Positions 37,654 through 37,669 of a stretch of DNA of 37,669 bases are shown one piece after another (the stretch's first letter is position 1; each line of letters begins with the position of its first letter). A program made the translations under genes and the position numbers. The stretch is from positions 1 through 37,669 of the forward strand of contig CANDEE010000010.1 of assembly GCA_947383685.1 (NCBI GenBank). The letters run 5' to 3'. Source of the stretch: an uncultured Pseudoflavonifractor sp. (GTDB taxonomy: Bacteria; Bacillota; Clostridia; Oscillospirales; Oscillospiraceae). Under the pieces are notes generated by a model. The model did no database searches. It saw only the letters and a list, made by a program, of their open reading frames with translations, and had not been told where the DNA came from.

Positions 37654-37669
37654 TTTGCAGTAGTCCATT

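Overview
The window looks like a chromosomal segment of a strictly anaerobic, GC-rich gut Clostridium relative, most likely Oscillospiraceae (Flavonifractor/Intestinimonas-like). This is inferred from a clostridial Rnf complex, FMN-transfer machinery, a high-cysteine 'chorion class' mini-protein, AGGAGG-type ribosome binding sites and codon use. No rRNA or species marker is present, so the genus is a guess.

Layout. (1) 1-87: tRNA-Ser(GGA), cut by the window edge. (2) 0.4-7.1 kb: a sugar-acid/hydroxy-acid locus with a FadR-type regulator, a GntP permease, a two-subunit UxaA-type dehydratase, a LarA-type Ni-pincer racemase and a divergent MOFRL-type glycerate kinase. A 22-bp perfect palindrome sits on the larA promoter. 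(3) 7.1-17.8 kb: an electron-transport block. One operon runs NusG_II protein - Gx membrane protein - ApbE - RnfC-D-G-E-A-B. It is followed, from its own promoter, by an exported lipoprotein that fuses an FMN-binding domain to a fumarate-reductase-type flavoprotein. RnfG is greatly enlarged and carries five FMN-binding domains. (4) 17.9-22.3 kb: two convergent Na+-dependent NSS transporters, then a flavodoxin/ferredoxin fusion divergent from an Rrf2 regulator with two matched operators.

(5) 22.5-30.3 kb: a 7.7-kb island bounded by tRNA-Pro sequences. A displaced tRNA-Pro 3' half lies at the left end and the intact tRNA-Pro(TGG) at the right end, with the anticodon-loop heptamer as the common core. 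The cargo is a cytosine-methylation restriction system with Vsr repair, a membrane protein, an HNH endonuclease, a DUF4365 nuclease-like protein and a GC-rich three-gene phage-like cassette. No integrase is present. (6) 30.3-31.0 kb: outside the intact tRNA lie three tandem tRNA-Pro 5' halves, each with its own promoter and each ending at the anticodon loop. They look like scars of repeated integration at one gene.

(7) 31.0-35.9 kb: trmB, a 49-residue cysteine-rich protein, a large membrane protein of unknown function, a possible 16-codon mini-gene, a tocopherol-cyclase-family protein, a YfcE-type phosphodiesterase and the C-terminal half of a peptide deformylase gene. (8) 35.9 kb to end: a phage-like immunity region (91-aa protein, four-site operator array, XRE repressor, membrane-anchored Ser/Pro-rich protein). 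It begins exactly where the deformylase is broken, so it is probably the edge of another mobile element.

The block that works together most clearly is (3). Rnf couples ferredoxin:NAD oxidoreduction to ion flux, ApbE attaches FMN to RnfG, RnfD and the reductase lipoprotein, and the five-domain RnfG could pass electrons outward to the reductase. That last link is an inference.
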